Below, one piece after another: positions 22,546 to 33,444 of a stretch of DNA of 64,000 nt. The notes below the pieces were generated by a model. That model searched no databases. It was not told the origin of the DNA and was given only the letters and a program-made list of their open reading frames with translations. Source of the stretch: Adiantum capillus-veneris (taxonomy: Eukaryota > Streptophyta > Polypodiopsida > Polypodiales > Pteridaceae). The stretch spans positions 71,682,910 through 71,746,909 of the forward strand of contig CM043960.1 in NCBI GenBank assembly GCA_014529385.2, read 5' to 3'. Position 1 is the stretch's first letter. Every line of letters begins with the position of its first letter. Position numbers and translations under genes: made by a program.

Positions 22546-23679
22546 GTGAGCGGGATGGAAACACACACAACGCCTCTATAATGACCCGACACACACTCTT
22601 GGGATGATACACACACACATTATGGGGCACCACTCGGCTTACACAACCAGCCTGGCCGAGACAGGAAACACACAGACAGAGTGAGAAGAGAGAGATTTCC
22701 CACTTGCCCACTCAACACTCACATATACACACTCACACACACTCTCAATTCAGCTCAAAGGAGGCAAATTGTTGTTGTTTAGACTCAATGAAGCTCAGCC
22801 CAACACCAATGGGGCAAATAGTTTACACAATATTGAGGAAATACACCAGATACAACCACAGTTAAGCAGAGGCTTCACTCACCGGAGAAGATTACACAGA
22901 AAAACAGCAAAAAATATGTAAGGAATTTGGCAAAAGGGCCAGCACCATTGCGGGACACCCAAAAACCCCACCCTACAATGTCACAGTGCTCAAATCCGAC
23001 CTCGGATGAGCAGTTTAGGGCCAAAAAATGCTCCAAAAACAACAAAAAACACACTTGCGGCTGTTCCTCCTCTCTTCTCCCCGTTTTTTCTGGTCTTCTC
23101 TCTGTTTTTTCAGTTCCCACACTTAGCTTTTTTAGTTGGGCACCCGTGGCCTTTTAGATGACCTCAAACGGACCCCGAACAGGCCAAAAACTGACCTCGC
23201 AATGTATAGTTGTCACCTTTTTGCATCATCCGCACACCTGGCACTTAGTTTTTCCAAATAATGCATCCCGCCACCATGTGAAGTCGCCCCAAAAAGTGGT
23301 CCTCATGATGACCTTTTTGCATAAGTATCACAAGAAAACACCCACGTCGTGTCCATACTTCTCCGCGTGCAAGTATTGACCTCGTTCGACCTCCTGACGC
23401 CACTCGATGCCATCTGACGCACCTGCTTACCTCATGTCGTCGGCCCGCAGATAGCTTCCTCGAGAAGTTTTACGCGCTACCAACTCCTCCTTATTGTAGA
23501 AAAAACACAGTGGTACTGGTAATAGTGAAAATCGATGCACTATGTACACCCTGTCCTACCTGTACACATGTGGGCCTTACGTAACCACCTGGCTATGGAA
23601 AATAGACAATCCTTTATTTGATGCACCATGCATGTATATGTACATATGCGCAATCCCTTGCTCCAAAAAACTCCTGACA
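22546..23679 (-). repeat. 3' LTR of gypsy element
   Basis: Ends CTCCTGACA at 23679. Positions 22948-23679 match 29700-30435 closely. The first about 400 bp (AC-rich, CACACACAC tracts) have no counterpart in the other LTR. The tract CCCATCCCCTA just right of the LTR is the inverse of a purine tract. Confidence 0.8.
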
Positions 23680-23765
23680 TAATTTGCCCATCCCCTAGCT
23701 TGCTAGATCATTCATGATCAGCAGCAGCAAAGAGAGATATAAGACTCGCCGCATCACAGGTCTCC

Positions 23766-25392
23766 TCATCCCTCACCAACACTGCTTGACAGCTCATCTT
23801 GCTCCACCATCATCAATCTAGCATGATACAATTTAAGACGCAATCCATTTACCCTTGACTTATGTAGAACACCATCCAGGTTAGCTAGCTGATATGTACC
23901 ATTTGGAAAACACTCCACTACCTTGAAAGGGCCTTCCCACTTAATTTGAAACTTCTTTTGGAAGGTGTTGTCCAACTTACTGTTGTAGCGCAAAACCAAG
24001 TCATGTTTCTTGATACCCTTACTTTTGACCTTTTCATTTATCTTTGCCAAAGCCTTATCCTGCATCTGCCCATAATGCTCCAATGCGCTCATCTTATCCA
24101 ACTGGACCTCTTGTAACTGCAAGAGCCTCTCTTTGAATGCATCACTAGGCGGCCCAAGCAACTTCTCTAACATCTTGACCGCAGGCAACTCTACCTCCAC
24201 AAGCAATAGTGCTTCCTTTCCATACACCAAATGAAATGGAGTAAACCCTGTACCTGTCTTCACTGAAGTACGGTAAGCTCATAATGCACTAGGCAATTCC
24301 AAATCCCAATTCTTTCCTTGGTGCTCTGTCACTTTAGAAAGAATTTGTACCAACTCACCATTGAATCTTTCATTTAAGCCATTACACTGCGGGTAATAAG
24401 GAGTGGTATGCTGGTGCCTAATCTTCATCTTTGTGGCATGTGCATAAGAAGTCTAGCAGTTTAGCTCTAAATCCTGGCCCTTCATCTGAAAGTAGCTCTA
24501 ATGGCACCCCAAACTTGCAACATATTTCATCATACACAAATTTTGCCACATCCTTTGCGATGATCTGTTTTACTGCTATAGCCTCTGCCCATCTAGAGAG
24601 ATAGTCCACTGTCGTCAAGATATAGCTTTTGCCCCTGCTTGTGATAGGTAACGGGCCTATTGCATCAATCCCCCACTTTTCAAACACATCAAACGCCATA
24701 ATGGTTTTTCGTAGCTCTGGCTTCAACACTCTCTTCCCAAATGCTTGACACCTATTGCAAGACCTACACCAATGGTGAACATCCTTGTGCAAACTAGGCC
24801 ATACATACCCCTCTTGCAAAATCTTATGCAAGGTGATCTTTAGAGCAAAATGGCCACCACATGCGCCTTCATGATTCTCTTCCAACACTCTGTAAAGCTC
24901 CTCCCGCCAAGGTACACGTCTCAACGCGAGATCAACCCCTTTCATGTATAAGACATCACCAATCAATTTGTACCTGTATGCTCTACGCACAAAGCCATAC
25001 TTCTTAGACTTCTGAATCTCCTTTGGAATGATTCCTGTTAGCAAAAACTCCTCTTCTTGAGCCAAACTTTCCCGGCCATGATAAAGAGGTAAAGTGGTCC
25101 TCAACACAAATAGCTTCCCAATCATGCCTTGAGCTGCTTCATGTGCCTCTCCATTTAGAGCACGTTCAATGTGTCTGATGATCCATGCTTCGAACTTTTT
25201 TAACAGGACTTTAATTCTAAAGCACATTTCCTTCAATGAGGTGTTCTTGCTCTTCCACACACCCAGCACTTGCTTCACCACTAACAAGGCATCACCTTTT
25301 ATGCTCAACCTTCGAACCCCATGCTTCAAACAAATGTGTAATCCGGCTTCCAGAGTAGCATATTCAGCCTCATTGTTACGATGAGCATCCAA
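23766..25392 (-). pseudogene. Gypsy integrase and second RNase H (pol 3' part)
   Basis: Starting upstream of 25392, the second RNase H shows FFDGSYRK (about 25460), NNEAEYATLEAG and GDALLVVKQVLG, with HIERALNGEAHEAAQ at its end. Integrase follows: an HHCC finger (EGACGGHF...CRSCNRCQ), WGIDAIGPLP (first Asp), VDYLSRWAEA and SDEGPGF (second Asp). The segment with the catalytic Glu falls in a broken stretch near 24264-24417. A C-terminal barrel-like domain (NSKLDNTFQKKFQIKWEGP) ends at 23766. Integrase joins retrotransposon cDNA to host DNA. Frame breaks near 25392-25440 and 24264-24418 inactivate it. Confidence 0.88.
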
Positions 25393-25439
25393 TTTGAACC
25401 CTCTCTTGCATACTAGCTTCTCCTTTGGATCATAAAGTG

Positions 25440-27032
25440 CTATACCCCTGAAGCTGCATCATGGCTCTTTCTGTATGAACCATCAAAGAACAACACATGT
25501 GCATTGCTGATCTGTGGCATTTCTTCAACTACCTTTCTCACCACCTCTTCCTTAACAATAAGGGGATTCTCCTTGTAGGTCAACAAATCAGCTAGCGTAG
25601 CCCTTGTACTATCTTCCACTAGAAAAGAGAACTCAAACTCTTGCAGCTCAATTACCCATTTCTTCACCACATTTGACATGTTAGTACCATTAATTAACTG
25701 TGGCAAAAAGGCATAACTCATCAAGAAAACAAAAGGCCGTGGTAGCAAGTAATGACGAAATCGTCGACAAGCAAATATTACACTGGCCATCACTAGCTCT
25801 ACTTCCGAGAACTTTCTCTCCGCTACCAACTTCACTCGGCTTGCACAATACATTGGCCTCATATAATGGCTGCCCTTCCCCTTTTGCAATAGCATGGCTC
25901 CAATGGCATCATCCCCTACTGATGGATTTACATAAAACACTTTCTCCCAATCAGGAGCTTGCATGGCTGACAACCCCCCTAACACCTCTTTCACCTCTTG
26001 AAACACTTCTTCACACTTGTCATCCCATTGCAATGGATCATGCTTTGCCACTTGCTGTAATGGATAAAGAAGCTGCGAAGACAATGGAATAAAACGTGCC
26101 ATGTACTTCACTTTGTGTATAAAAGTTGCCAATTGCTTCCTACTCGTAGGTGATGGAAGAAGAATAATAGGCTTAACCTTTTCTGGATCAGCCTCAATGC
26201 CATTTTCTGACACCATATGGCCCAATAACTTCACCCTTGGCTGTGCTAGATGATATTTCTTTGGATTTAGTTGTCCTCCACATTCATCATATCGAGCCAA
26301 TACCATCTGCAGCTTCTCATGGTGTTCAGCCCTACTGCTATAAACACAGAAGTCATCCATAAAAGCTTTAACACAACTACCAATGAATGGTTCCAACACC
26401 CAATTTGCTCTCTCTTAATAGAAGGAAGGTCTATTTGACAACCCAAATGGCAATACTGTGTAGCAATAGCAGCCCCATGGCGTAATAAAAGTGGTCTTTG
26501 TGCGGTCTTTAAGAGCAATCTTCAATTAAAAATAGCCTGAAAAACCATCACACACACTGTACCTCTCATAACCTGCCACTGAATCCAAGATCTGATCGAT
26601 GAATGGAAGAGGATATCGGTTCTTCTTAGTGGCTGCGTTTAAGGGTTTAAAATCTACACAAATTCTCCACTTCCCATCCTTCTTTGGACTGACTATAACT
26701 GGACTCACCCATTCTGTGGTCTCCACAGGGACTATGAACCCTGCCTTCAACAACTTGTCCACCTCTTCTCGCAAGGCTTCCATTTGCTCTTGACCCATCC
26801 TTCTTAGCCTTTGCCGCACTGGCTTAGCACCTTCTTTCAGCTCTATATGCATCTCTTCGCCCTTGAACCCTCTGATCTCTTGATATGAAGTAATGAACAA
26901 ATCAGGAAAACTAGCCAGCATGTGCAAATATATATCCTTCTCCATAGCTGAGAGGTCTCCACTAATCATTTGTGTCAACAATTCCTGCTTCTTTGATAAC
27001 TCAACCTTGGTTTGCATCAGCCCTTCAATCAC
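25440..27032 (-). pseudogene. Gypsy reverse transcriptase and first RNase H
   Basis: RT motifs read in order: VSPVIVSPKKDGKWRICVDF, LNAATKKNRYPLPFID, a stop after FSGYF (near 26526), TPWGCY, VLPFGL and AFMDDFCVYS, the catalytic x-x-DD box. LLGHMVSENGI and the gRNH domain (FYVNPSVGDDAIGAML...) follow. The frame then enters the second RNase H (FFDGSYRKSHDAASGV). RT copies the element RNA to DNA. At least two stops between 26400 and 26526 disable it. The link from gag-protease to RT involves a +1 shift at about 27080-27090, either a decay mutation or a programmed shift. Confidence 0.9.
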
Positions 27033-27079
27033 TTCATAAGGCCCTTCACTTTCATCTTCAACCTCATTCGCAAATGCAA

Positions 27080-29053
27080 CTAAACCAAACTCCTGGTTTC
27101 TTTGTCCATCAAAAGAAATGCAACATCAGCATCCTTATCACTGCTGGTAGTACTATCACTGTCCTCATCTGTCACCGTGGAAGAGTCTTCATCACTAGAC
27201 TCATCCTCATCTTCATAAAGCTTCTCTAATCGTTTCCTTGTGTCCATATTATAAAGCTTCTTGGTACCTGTCTTTCCATAGAGGCTAATCGTACCATGTC
27301 GCCAATCTTGAACAGCTCCCACTGCACGTAACCATGGTCTGCCCAGTATAATAGGATATGCTCCCAACCCTATTGGCATCACATGAAAATCAACCACTGC
27401 CTTTGCATCATATGCCTCCACTTCTAAGCTCTTTACAACACCCAAGCATTTTACTTTTTGATGGTTTGCCAATCTGATCCGAAAACCTGACACCTCAGCC
27501 ACTGTGAGACCCATCTTCTCAACGCATGAGTGTGTTATGACGCATATTTGGGCTCCGCCATCCACATAACCTTGTCCCAAATTTTTCCTTTTATGCCACA
27601 CATCTACCATTGGACAAATGTCTGGTAGCTCATCCATTGCCAACACCTTTACTGAACCTCTCTCTCGCTCTGTCTCCATTGGGTTAACCATCCTCTTCCA
27701 CTGTCGCTTTAGCTTAGGCACCATCTCTATAAGCTGCCCAAAAGTAACATCTGTCTTCCTGCTCGTCAGATCCTCCTTCAAGTCATAGCTTAATTGCCCA
27801 TCCCCTAGTGGAAAATCTGAAACATGAAACTTTCGATGAGCTCTCCTTTTCCTCTTGGCCTTGACATCCTCGCCTTCATGGCTCTTTCCTTTCTTCTTAC
27901 TAGGACCTGGGGCACTTCTTCCTTCCTTATCCTCTGTGGTCCTCTTCCCAATAGGCATCACTAATGTATCCTCTAGCTTTGATGCCTTCTCCAAGGTGAC
28001 TACACTTAGCACTTTTGTCTTTCCCTTTTCCTCCTGGGTCAGTCCACTGGTTCCTTCGTCTCCCTTAATTTCGATGCCATAATCATTTGACCTAGTTAGC
28101 ACCTGTCTTGGCAATGGATACATGTCTCCCCCAATCCTTGGTGGCTTATCACATTGCGGGCTGATGTGACCCAACTCTCCACAATTATAACATGTAGGCG
28201 TCTGCCTCCAAAACCTACCATTGCTTTGTCCAACACCATTCCTAGGCCTTTCTTCACCTCCTGGCTGATTTGCAAACCTCCCTCGACCTCGATTATTTCC
28301 CACTTGACCTAGCATGTTTAGGCTGAGATTCTTCATCAAATCTACCACTTGCCTCATGTCTTGCCTTAGCCCATCATCTTGCACCGATGTAGTGACCACT
28401 GCTGGCATAACCTGAGTAGTAACAGGAACCATTGGTTCATGATGAACCCTTGACATGCGACCTTGTAAAGACTCTATAAGCTGAAATTCAGACCTCATGG
28501 GAAAAAACTCCACCCCTAACTGGCTCATTTTCCTCAACTTGCACTCTTTGTTCCTTGCTACCTCTAGTGCATCTTCATATGTCCTAGGCTTCTTTAGCTC
28601 CACTCTCCAACGTATATTCTCCCAAAGACCAGCCAAGAACCTGTCCTTCATCATGTCAGGCGGGGGTACCTGTGGTGCTAAAGCCTTGCACATCAACTCC
28701 CATGCCAATGAGAACTTACGTATGTACGCATCTACTGGCTCACCTTCCTTTTGCACCAAATCTTGTACTTCTTGCCACACTTTGTCAGGATCTTCTATCT
28801 TCACAAACTCCACTTCCAACCCATGCCTTAGATTGTCCCAACTCAATCTTACAGGTGGATCCGCTGCACGCAACTCCTCTTCAAATGTTTTGGACCAGAC
28901 TCGTGCATCACTCTTCAAACAAATTTGGAGAAGACGTAACATCTGCGCACGGTCATGAATCTGGTTGCTAATGCAAGCAACCTCCATCTTTTCCAAAAAA
29001 TCTTCCACATCTTCATCACTTCTTCCATGAAACTCCGGATAAGAGAAAGCCAT
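27080..29053 (-). CDS. Gypsy gag-protease polyprotein
   Basis: A frame of about 657 residues from Met at 29053 (MAFSYPEFHGRSDED); the frame stays open upstream to 29110. The gag core includes LKSDARVWSKTFEEEL and WDNLRHGLEVEF. A CCHC knuckle (CYNCGELGHISPQC) lies at about residue 315, then a basic KKKGK linker. A retropepsin-like domain has DGGAQICVIT as its active-site loop and IILGRPWL further on. An acidic Ser/Asp/Glu tail (DEDESSDEDSS) precedes the stop. It forms the virus-like particle and cleaves the polyprotein. It is the only long intact frame of this element. Confidence 0.9.
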   Translation of the reverse strand: MAFSYPEFHGRSDEDVEDFLEKMEVACISNQIHDRAQMLRLLQICLKSDARVWSKTFEEELRAADPPVRLSWDNLRHGLEVEFVKIEDPDKVWQEVQDLVQKEGEPVDAYIRKFSLAWELMCKALAPQVPPPDMMKDRFLAGLWENIRWRVELKKPRTYEDALEVARNKECKLRKMSQLGVEFFPMRSEFQLIESLQGRMSRVHHEPMVPVTTQVMPAVVTTSVQDDGLRQDMRQVVDLMKNLSLNMLGQVGNNRGRGRFANQPGGEERPRNGVGQSNGRFWRQTPTCYNCGELGHISPQCDKPPRIGGDMYPLPRQVLTRSNDYGIEIKGDEGTSGLTQEEKGKTKVLSVVTLEKASKLEDTLVMPIGKRTTEDKEGRSAPGPSKKKGKSHEGEDVKAKRKRRAHRKFHVSDFPLGDGQLSYDLKEDLTSRKTDVTFGQLIEMVPKLKRQWKRMVNPMETERERGSVKVLAMDELPDICPMVDVWHKRKNLGQGYVDGGAQICVITHSCVEKMGLTVAEVSGFRIRLANHQKVKCLGVVKSLEVEAYDAKAVVDFHVMPIGLGAYPIILGRPWLRAVGAVQDWRHGTISLYGKTGTKKLYNMDTRKRLEKLYEDEDESSDEDSSTVTDEDSDSTTSSDKDADVAFLLMDKETRSLV

Positions 29054-29110
29054 GGCTACCCAAGCTACGATGCTTTGAGAACCCCTTCGAACACACGTGC
29101 AAGAACCCAA

Positions 29111-29699
29111 AACTTCTCACCACCCAATCCCCAGAAACTTCAATGGAGCTCAACTTTAGATAATGACAAACACATGCACATCAAATGAGTTTTCATAGTT
29201 AATCATCGGAATGACAACAGGCAAAGGACATTCCAGGATCTCTCGTAATCTTCTTGGCCCGAACATAAAGACTATGCGTTGTTGGAAAAAAATCTTCTTG
29301 GACACATGAACATTTATCTGGATTCTTTGAGTTAAATAAAAAGGAGTGAATTGAGGGCCATTTTGATCATCCATTAAAGCCAACCATGAAGCTCCCAAGA
29401 AGGCACACCTGACTTAACCTCTGATTTTACCAAAATTTCAGCAGCATAACAACATAAATGGCTCAAAAGACCAAGAAACCAGCCATCATAACTTGAAAAA
29501 ATTTTGACAAAGTTTCCCCAGAAGTAGAGCAGTAGGAACCAAAAATATAGACTCTATATATATTCATAAACTGTCAACAATAGAACCCGAGCATCAAATA
29601 GGACTCACTAGTACATAGCCTATGGCGAGGTCACGAAAAGGGTGCTCCAGCTACCTGTATCACCGAAAGGATCTCCACATTTGAGAATCATTGCGTCCA
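29111..29699 (-). other. Gypsy leader between LTR and gag
   Basis: No coding signal is seen. The primer site expected next to the right LTR is not recognisable as a known tRNA complement; a TGG-starting stretch near 29698 on the - strand is only a possibility. Confidence 0.45.
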
Positions 29700-30435
29700 T
29701 TGCGTCCGGAACGCCCAAAAAGCCCACCCTACAATGTCACAGTGCTCAAATCCGACCTCGGATGAGCAATTTAGGGCCAAAAAATGCTCCAAAAACAGCA
29801 AAAAACACACTTGCGGCTGTTCCTCCTCTCTTCTCCACGTTTTTTCTGGTCTTCTCTCTGTTTTTTCAGTTCCCTCACTTAGCTTTTTTAGTTGGGCACC
29901 CGTGGCCTTTTAGATGACCTCAAACGGACCCCGAACAGGCCAGAAACTGACCTCGCAGTGCATAGTTGTCACCTTTTTGCATCATCTGCACACCTAGTAC
30001 TCAGTTTTTCCAAATAATGCATCCCGCCACCATGTGAAGTGGCCCCAAAAAGTGGTCTTCATGATGACCTTTTTGCATAAGTATCACAAGAAAACACCCA
30101 CGTCGTGTCCATACTTCTCCGTGTGCAAGTATTGACCCCGTTCGACCTCTTGACGCCACTCGATGCCATCTGACGCACCTGCTTACCTCATGTCGTCGGC
30201 CCGCGGATAGCTTCCTCGAGAAGTTTTACGCGCTACCAACTCCTCCTTATTATAGAAAAAACACAGTGGTACTGGTAATAGTGAAAATCGATGCACTATG
30301 TACACCCTGTCCTACCTGTACACATGTGGGCCCCACGTAACCACCTGGCTATGGAAAATGGGCAATCCTTTATTTGATGCACCATGCATGTATATGTACA
30401 TATGCGCAATCCCTTGCTCCAAAAACCTCCTGACA
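29700..30435 (-). repeat. 5' LTR of gypsy element (partial)
   Basis: Close match to 22948-23679, with the same CTCCTGACA end next to the TSD ACGAT. The remaining about 400 bp of LTR are absent on the gag-proximal side. Confidence 0.85.
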
Positions 30436-30548
30436 ACGATTAGGAATCGACACGCCCAAGTGAACTTGGGTTCGTGCGACCTCAACATGCAAAAAAAATT
30501 CCGTGGTTCTTGTGGTTCTTTCCTTGAGTGATGCAAAACACTACCAAA

Positions 30549-30560
30549 GCTCTGATACCA
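30549..30560 (-). other. Primer binding site of beta-A
   Basis: GCTCTGATACCA on the + strand, the inverse of the initiator tRNA-Met primer site, one base from the LTR at 30562. Confidence 0.85.
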
Positions 30561-30561
30561 A

Positions 30562-31676
30562 TGTTAGGTGCAGTGGAATGAATGTTTGAACTTTGCTCAA
30601 GATGAGTGCTCCGAACTGTGCTCAAGGTTCCTTTTGTTCTTATGGAAGGGAGAGCCTTCCGTTCTTAATGAGAGAGTGCTATGATCACAACAAAGTGAGT
30701 GGACACTGTGCGTGCAAGTGTATGAGACTGAGAGATAGAGAGAGAAGAGAAATGCGACAACAGAGACGTTGTAAAACCCTCCTCCGAAGACCCCACTCTT
30801 GAGAGTGGTCTACTATTGATTGCACAAACTGGTACAAACTGAATGCATGTGACTGATGCAAGTATAGGCTAGATCGATGACGACGACGGGGATGGCAAGA
30901 CCGATCTAAGGGCTGAAATCTACTACTCTTTATCTGCTGTCCAAAAACGCTAATGGTTGAAATCTGCTGCAAATCAAAACGCTGAATTTAGGGCTGATTT
31001 CTGCTGCTGAAAAACGCTATTTTGCTGGTCCTTATGGCTGAAAACTGTTGGTGCTTATCTGTTGAGAACTGATGGTCTTTAGGCTGAGAATCGCCATGGG
31101 ATGGTAGGGCGATATGGGCTCCAAAAACGCTAGGCTGCCAATCTGGAAAACGCTAGCACTTAAGGACTTCTGGCGATGCTCATTGGGATCAAAAACGCTA
31201 GGACTGTGGGGTCTCCGGCGATGAAGCTTGCTGATGGGAAAACGCCAAGGCTGAGGATCTGCTTGAGGGAAATCGCCCCCAAGGGGTTGTTGCTTGAGAA
31301 GTTGCTTGTTGAGCAGTGGAGCTCCTACTGCCTCTTCTGCCAGAAAGTGCTAGCTCTAGTTTACTTATATACAAACTTAGCAAAATTGCCCTACCTACTT
31401 TCCAACAAAAGTCACTTAAAAATAATAGGTGAAAAATGTCAAAAATAGGTAAAATAGGCTAAATGCATTGGAAAATTCCCCTGAAGGATTCTGATGGATT
31501 CTGATGGGAATGCTTATGATCATGCTATGTGCAACCGGAGGATATGCATCTACTCTAAGTGTCTGGACATGCACGGTCTGCGAACAGACTCACAAAGGTG
31601 CCAGATCACTTCCTATTCTAGACTGACTTGATTGAACTGAACCCTGATCATGCAGGGTTGGATGTGTCACGTGACA
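30562..31676 (-). repeat. 5' LTR of beta-A
   Basis: A 1115-bp partner of 19393-20748. It is nearly identical over long stretches but lacks the internal duplication of the left copy, so the two LTRs diverged by an indel after insertion. Confidence 0.9.
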
Positions 31677-31895
31677 AGAGAGAAGAGAATACGACACCAG
31701 AATGTTGTCAAACCCCTCCTCCAAAGGCCCCACTCTCTATGGCGAGAGCGGTCTACTATTGATTGCACAAATCTCTACAATGCTTGGACTTGCCGATGAT
31801 GTCGACGACGATGAGGACGATGACGAGATGGGCTGAAATCTGAAAATGCTAAGGGCTGAAATCTGTAAATCTTTATCTGCTGAATTTTGACTCTA

Positions 31896-31963
31896 TGTCG
31901 ATGACGATGACGATGTCGATGACGATGACGATGTCGATGGCGATGATGCGACGACGACGACGC
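31896..31963. repeat. GATGAC/GATGTC hexanucleotide microsatellite
   Basis: A run of GATGACGATGTC units followed by (GAC)n within the solo LTR beta-1. The corresponding place in the other beta LTRs has a shorter GACGACGAC tract, so this is a local expansion. Confidence 0.9.
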
Positions 31964-32777
31964 GCTGAAAACGCAGATGCTGAAATCTGCGTTTTCCGGG
32001 CTGCAATTGCAAACTTCAACGGATCTGACCGTGCGGCGAGGATTTGTTGCGGGAAGGTGAGATCTGCGAGGTTCGGGGGTTCTACTGCGGAGTCTGACTG
32101 CTGAAAACTGAAAATGTTGGTCCTTCTTGAGTCCTTGTTGCGATGGAATTGCAAAATACTAGGGGCTGATCTGCAAACCAAAAACGCTAGGGCTGAATTG
32201 GAGTCTGCTGCAAAAACGTTGTGGATCTGCCAGTGCAAACCACTAACGCTAGTGCTGATCTCTCCTTTGCTGTCGCCGGGCTGATGCAGATGCAAAAACA
32301 CTGGCTGATCTGGGTTCTTGTCCAAAAACGCTAGCTCTTCTGCTGTGATGCAGAAACGCTAGAGAATCTTGGGGTCCTACTGAGAAGTTGTCTGTGAGCA
32401 AGCGCTCTTGCTGACTTTTCTGCCAGAAAGTGCTAGCGCTAGGTTTCTATATCTACAAACTTATGGAATTTGCCCTACCCAGTTTCCAACAAAAGTCACT
32501 TAAAAATAATAAGTGAAAAATGTCAAAAATAGGGTAAATAGGTCTATGCACTGGAAAATGTTCTTGATGGTTTCTATGGTACTGCTGATGATCATGCTGT
32601 TGCTGCAACCAGAGGATATGCATCTAATCTAAGTGTCTGGACATGCACGGTCTGCGAACAGACTCACAAAAGTGCCAGATCACTTCCTATTCTAGACTGA
32701 CTTGACTGAACTAAACCATGGTCATGTTGTAGCTTGTCCACGGACACATAGGGTTGGATGTGTCACGTGACACTGTT

Positions 32778-33439
32778 ATGTGTGTTACATAATACACGTA
32801 AACGATCGGAGAGTGAAATGTGAACAACCCAACTGGTGTGAGGTACGCTCAACACAAGTCCTGGACGTTGTTGTAATGTTGATTGATAGTTTAATCAATC
32901 TAATTCCTGATGAAGTGTGTGGAACGCATAACACAACTATCAACGGACAATTTAAAATCTCGGATTGTGGTCAAACATCGTACATATTTACATCCAAGAC
33001 AACACCAAGTCATCTATTGATGAGTGGTGTATCTGCGGATCACAAAGTACAAGGCGTGTCATGCTAAGATGAAGAGGGCATAGGTATGCATCTCTCCACT
33101 CTTAGATAGACCAACGTATCCCTCATATTTCTATGTAGTAAGAACGATGATGTGACTTAATCCAATCCCTGATGAAGTGTGTGGAACTCACAACACAAAC
33201 ATCAACGAACAACTTAACAATCTTAGATGCAGACCAAATATAGTATGTATCTACATCCAAGACAACACCAAGTCTTCTAGTGATGAACAATGACGTGTCT
33301 TTGGAGTTCGAAACACAAGAGTAACCAGTGCGTCACACAAAGATGAAGAGGGCATAAACTATACATCTCTCCACTCTCTGTTTGACGAACAAAACTCTTG
33401 TGTGTACGTGAAACAAACGATAATTTGAGCTGATCTAAA
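32778..33439. repeat. Two 262-bp direct repeats in the hAT-like element
   Basis: CTGATGAAGTGTGTGGAAC occurs at 32907 and 33169, and homology extends to CATCTCTCCACTCT in both (for example GACAACACCAAGTC, AAGATGAAGAGGGCATA). It is a diverged tandem pair with a 262-bp period. No coding signal is seen. It lies on the right arm of the 33-kb element and could be promoter-proximal repeats of the - strand kinase gene. Confidence 0.75.
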
Positions 33440-33444
33440 ATTGA

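Larger units (their letters stand above)
22546..30435 (-). mobile_element. Ty3/gypsy retrotransposon with dual RNase H (- strand)
   Basis: A 7.9-kb element inserted in the interior of beta-A. The TSD ACGAT occurs at 22541-22545 and 30436-30440. The left LTR is 22546-23679. The right LTR aligns with it only over 29700-30435, so about 400 bp of the right copy and its primer site are missing or replaced. gag-protease, RT-RNase H, a second RNase H and integrase follow in this order on the - strand. The second, RVT_3-like RNase H after the normal one is typical of the Tat/Ogre side of gypsy (family knowledge). Frameshifts and stops show it is inactive. Confidence 0.9.
19393..31676 (-). mobile_element. 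LTR retrotransposon beta-A (- strand)
   Basis: LTRs at 19393-20748 and 30562-31676 start TGTWAGGTGCA and end CGYGACA on the + strand. The TSD AGAGA is present at 19388-19392 and 31677-31681. A primer site lies at 30549-30560 and a pyrimidine tract (CCCCTCCTTTTC, the inverse of a PPT) at 20750-20761. The interior is only about 1.9 kb once the gypsy insertion at 22546-30435 is removed. It encodes one 315-residue protein and a small downstream frame, with no protease or polymerase. Compared with element beta-B (42308-48550) it has lost the gag core, CCHC knuckle and protease. Confidence 0.9.
19212..32772 (-). mobile_element. Solo LTR beta-1, split by a full-length beta element
   Basis: The beta LTR begins TGTAAGGTGGAGCGG at 19212 and runs to 19392. 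It is cut there and resumes at 31677 or 31682 (AGAAGAGAATACGACACC) to its end, GTCACGTGACA, at 32772. The outer flanks carry a perfect TSD, CTGTT (19207-19211 and 32773-32777), so this is a solo LTR formed by unequal recombination before the inner element arrived. It is more diverged than the inner LTRs. A GATGAC/GATGTC hexanucleotide run at about 31896-31963 lies inside it. Confidence 0.88.

Noticed and set aside
22546-30435. Endogenous pararetrovirus or retrovirus
   Set aside because: Gag-protease-RT-RNase H-RNase H-integrase order, LTRs and a 5-bp TSD fit a Ty3/gypsy retrotransposon. No envelope, movement protein or translational activator is seen.
31873-32325. 150-codon - strand frame and Met-Thr-rich + strand frame
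   Set aside because: They come from the GATGAC hexanucleotide run and beta LTR sequence; the LTR is non-coding in its other copies.
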